64,000 nucleotides of DNA from contig CM067445.1 of NCBI GenBank assembly GCA_034508935.3, positions 15,125,927-15,189,926 of the forward strand. The letters run 5' to 3'. Shown here piece after piece: positions 62,212 through 64,000 of this stretch; the first letter of the stretch is position 1; each line of letters opens with the position of its first letter. Under the pieces are notes generated by a model. The model did no database searches and was not told where the DNA came from. It was given only the letters and a program-made list of their open reading frames with translations. The position numbers were made by a program, and so were the translations under genes. Source of the DNA: Berghia stephanieae (Eukaryota > Mollusca > Gastropoda > Nudibranchia > Aeolidiidae).

Positions 62212-63064
62212 ACTTAACTGCCGTATTGAACAATTTGGCCAACAAACTGATCTCTCAAACCTGGGACTTCGCGACGTCCTAGGTTTGAGAGTTTTATTTT
62301 TGCCAATATGAGGGTCATTTAAATCGAACGACATTTGAAGGTCTTGAGGATAGGTACGCGTCAAAGGGAGCAGATCAAAGTAAAAGATCAGGAACTCGAA
62401 GATATAGACACTTTCTGCTATCTCGGAAGTATAATTGACAAGGATGGAGGCACGGAAGCAGAGGTGAAAGCACGAATAGGAAAGGCACAGGCTGCATTCA
62501 CATCTTTGAACAGAGTTTGGAGAACTAAAGATATCTCCCTTCAACTAAAGCTAAGACTTTTCAACTCAAACGTGAAGTCTGTCCTACTGTATGGATGTGA
62601 AACTTGGAACGCATCACAGGCATGTATAAGGAGGGTACAGATTTTTGTAAACAGGTGCATGCGTAAGCTACTCAGAATAAAATGGATGGATAGAATAAAA
62701 AATGAAGAAGTATGGAAAAGAACACAGCAGAAACCAGTAGGAGAGGATATAGGAAGAAGACGATGGAGGTGGATTGGACACACGCTTAGAAAGAATGACT
62801 CAACTATAACAAAGAAAGTATTGGACTGGAACCCTCAGGGCAGAAGATCAAGGGGAAGGCCACGAGGAACATGGAGAAGAATTAAAGAAGCTGATATACA
62901 GAGAAGTGGTAAGACCTGGAATGAGATAAAAAAGTTGGCTCAGGATAGAGAAGGATGGAAACTGTTTGTCTGTGGCCTATACCCTGACCCAGGGTGAAAA
63001 AGGCAATGATGATGATGATGACATTTGAAGGATGAGTTTTTAATATACGTGTCTTTCCAGAGAG
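62212..63064 (+). mobile_element. Hairpin MITE-A split by RTE-like LINE
   Basis: Left arm and centre (GGGACTTCGCGACGTCC) to 62341, LINE piece, then the remaining arm to CCAGAGAGCGGCAGTTG. Confidence 0.8.
62342..63019 (+). mobile_element. RTE-like LINE 3' fragment inserted in hairpin element
   Basis: An open stretch reads DTFCYLGSIIDKDGGTEAEV, SVLLYGCETWN, RRRWRWIGHTLRKND and GRPRGTWRR, the C-terminal end of a LINE polymerase. It ends with a (GAT)n tail. A 12-base duplication, GACATTTGAAGG (62330-62341 and 63020-63031), brackets it; 5' truncated. Confidence 0.85.
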
Positions 63065-63089
63065 CGGCAGTTGACTGGATGCCAATGAC

Positions 63090-63392
63090 CAACTGGATTC
63101 AATAGTCTGATGTCATGTCGCCCAGCAACGGCGGCCATCGTGGTTCTAAACAAAGAAAATCTGTACTTTTTTATTCTTCATGCTGGCTAGAACTTTTCAT
63201 GTCTTGTTATCAGAATGTTCAAAAGTCAAAACATGATCAGATTTTTAATGTTTTTTTTCCTCTGGATACGCTTTTATGCTCATCGGAGAAATATTTCATA
63301 AGGGCGTCCGCCATTGTTCCGAAAGTTTAGAGCCAGTTACTAAGTTACCATGCGTCATTACGAGGGAAGTGACGTTACGACTGTTGAAGCGT
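63090..63392 (+). mobile_element. MITE-G
   Basis: TGGATTCAATAGTCTGATG to AAGTGACGTTACGACTG. Confidence 0.75.
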
Positions 63393-63602
63393 ATTCGGGT
63401 CACTTAGACCAGCAGCCAAATGGCCACTGTTTAACATCTTTATATTATGATATATCCCGATATTGAAATAATCTGACCGATGTATTTTTACTAAAGTGTG
63501 GGGACGGGTGAAATCTATCAAGCGATGTGGATCTTACCATATTTTGTTTAATGTGGAGAGCACTCATTTGGGAGCTGGTTTTAGTTACCCCGACTTTTTT
63601 TA

Positions 63603-63905
63603 ATGAGCTTTTATATAGTGCAATCTCCACTAAAGGTGCTAAAAGCGCTTTACAAGGGGTCCCTGGCCAATAGCAACATTTAACATGTAGGACAGGACAT
63701 GACGCCTTTTGGCGAATTTACTAAAAAATTTTCGGACAGAGACAACGCTGTTAACGGCCAGGTACTCTTTTTACACCTGAGTAAAGTGGGATATTGGGAG
63801 TAAAGAGCCTTTTCCAAGGACTCAACTATGCGCTGAGTGAGGCTCGAACCCAGGACCTTCCGATCCGAAAGCGAGTGTAATACTACAAGACCACATAGCC
63901 GCACA
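63603..63905 (-). mobile_element. SINE-I, antisense
   Basis: GAGCTTTTATATAGTGCAAT to ACCACATAGCCGCAC. Confidence 0.82.
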
Positions 63906-64000
63906 AGGTTAGTCATCTCAACTGGCCTTAGTTACCCCATTCCACGATACATATGTTCTCCCAGAAGGTAACTCTGCCCATTTCCCTTGGCGGTCTTTAT

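Overview
The window is animal nuclear DNA, most likely from a mollusc and probably a gastropod. I infer this from the intron-rich DEG/ENaC and M13 peptidase genes, the very high density of tRNA-derived SINEs, hairpin MITEs and trinucleotide microsatellites, and the mix of LINE, P/THAP, hAT, mariner and piggyBac-like elements. No species can be named from sequence alone.

Two host genes, both on the + strand, were assembled by hand from exons with matching splice phases. (1) A DEG/ENaC-family ion channel at 4596-24239 has 11 exons. They carry the N-terminal HG motif, TM1, the Cys-rich ectodomain, a very large helical exon in the thumb region, and the pre-TM2/TM2 exons with the GAS selectivity filter. 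Its terminal exon is present twice (24013-24239 and 29871-30097) because 1.53 kb was duplicated on both sides of a LINE. Three apparent 1-base frame changes in two exons mean it is either a recent pseudogene or an imperfect assembly. (2) A neprilysin/ECE-like M13 zinc metallopeptidase runs from 41870 and leaves the window: 13 exons (494 codons) up to 61658, all phase-consistent. They encode the cytosolic tail, signal anchor and N-terminal ectodomain; the HExxH catalytic exons lie beyond 64000.

Almost everything else is repeats. 0-4.6 kb: hairpin, piggyBac-like and SINE copies plus a tandem SINE/MITE array. 4.6-24.2 kb: the channel gene, whose introns hold microsatellites, a 47-bp minisatellite, SINEs, MITEs and a THAP/P-type DNA transposon (19531-22142) inserted in a MITE. 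24.8-29.1 kb: an antisense I-type LINE with an intact ORF2, flanked by 1.5-kb direct repeats. 30.6-41.7 kb: intergenic, built of MITEs and SINEs, including a 380-bp perfect-looking palindrome. 41.7-64 kb: the peptidase gene with introns carrying nested elements (LINE split by hAT, which itself holds a SINE; a mariner fossil; an RTE-like LINE tail inserted in a hairpin element).

The most interesting items are the roughly 450-residue helical insert in the channel's thumb, the LINE bounded by kilobase-scale direct repeats that duplicate a coding exon, the internally deleted THAP transposon with its insertion site still readable, and a short tandem duplication at the peptidase start that creates a decoy upstream ORF next to a CRE-bearing MITE.
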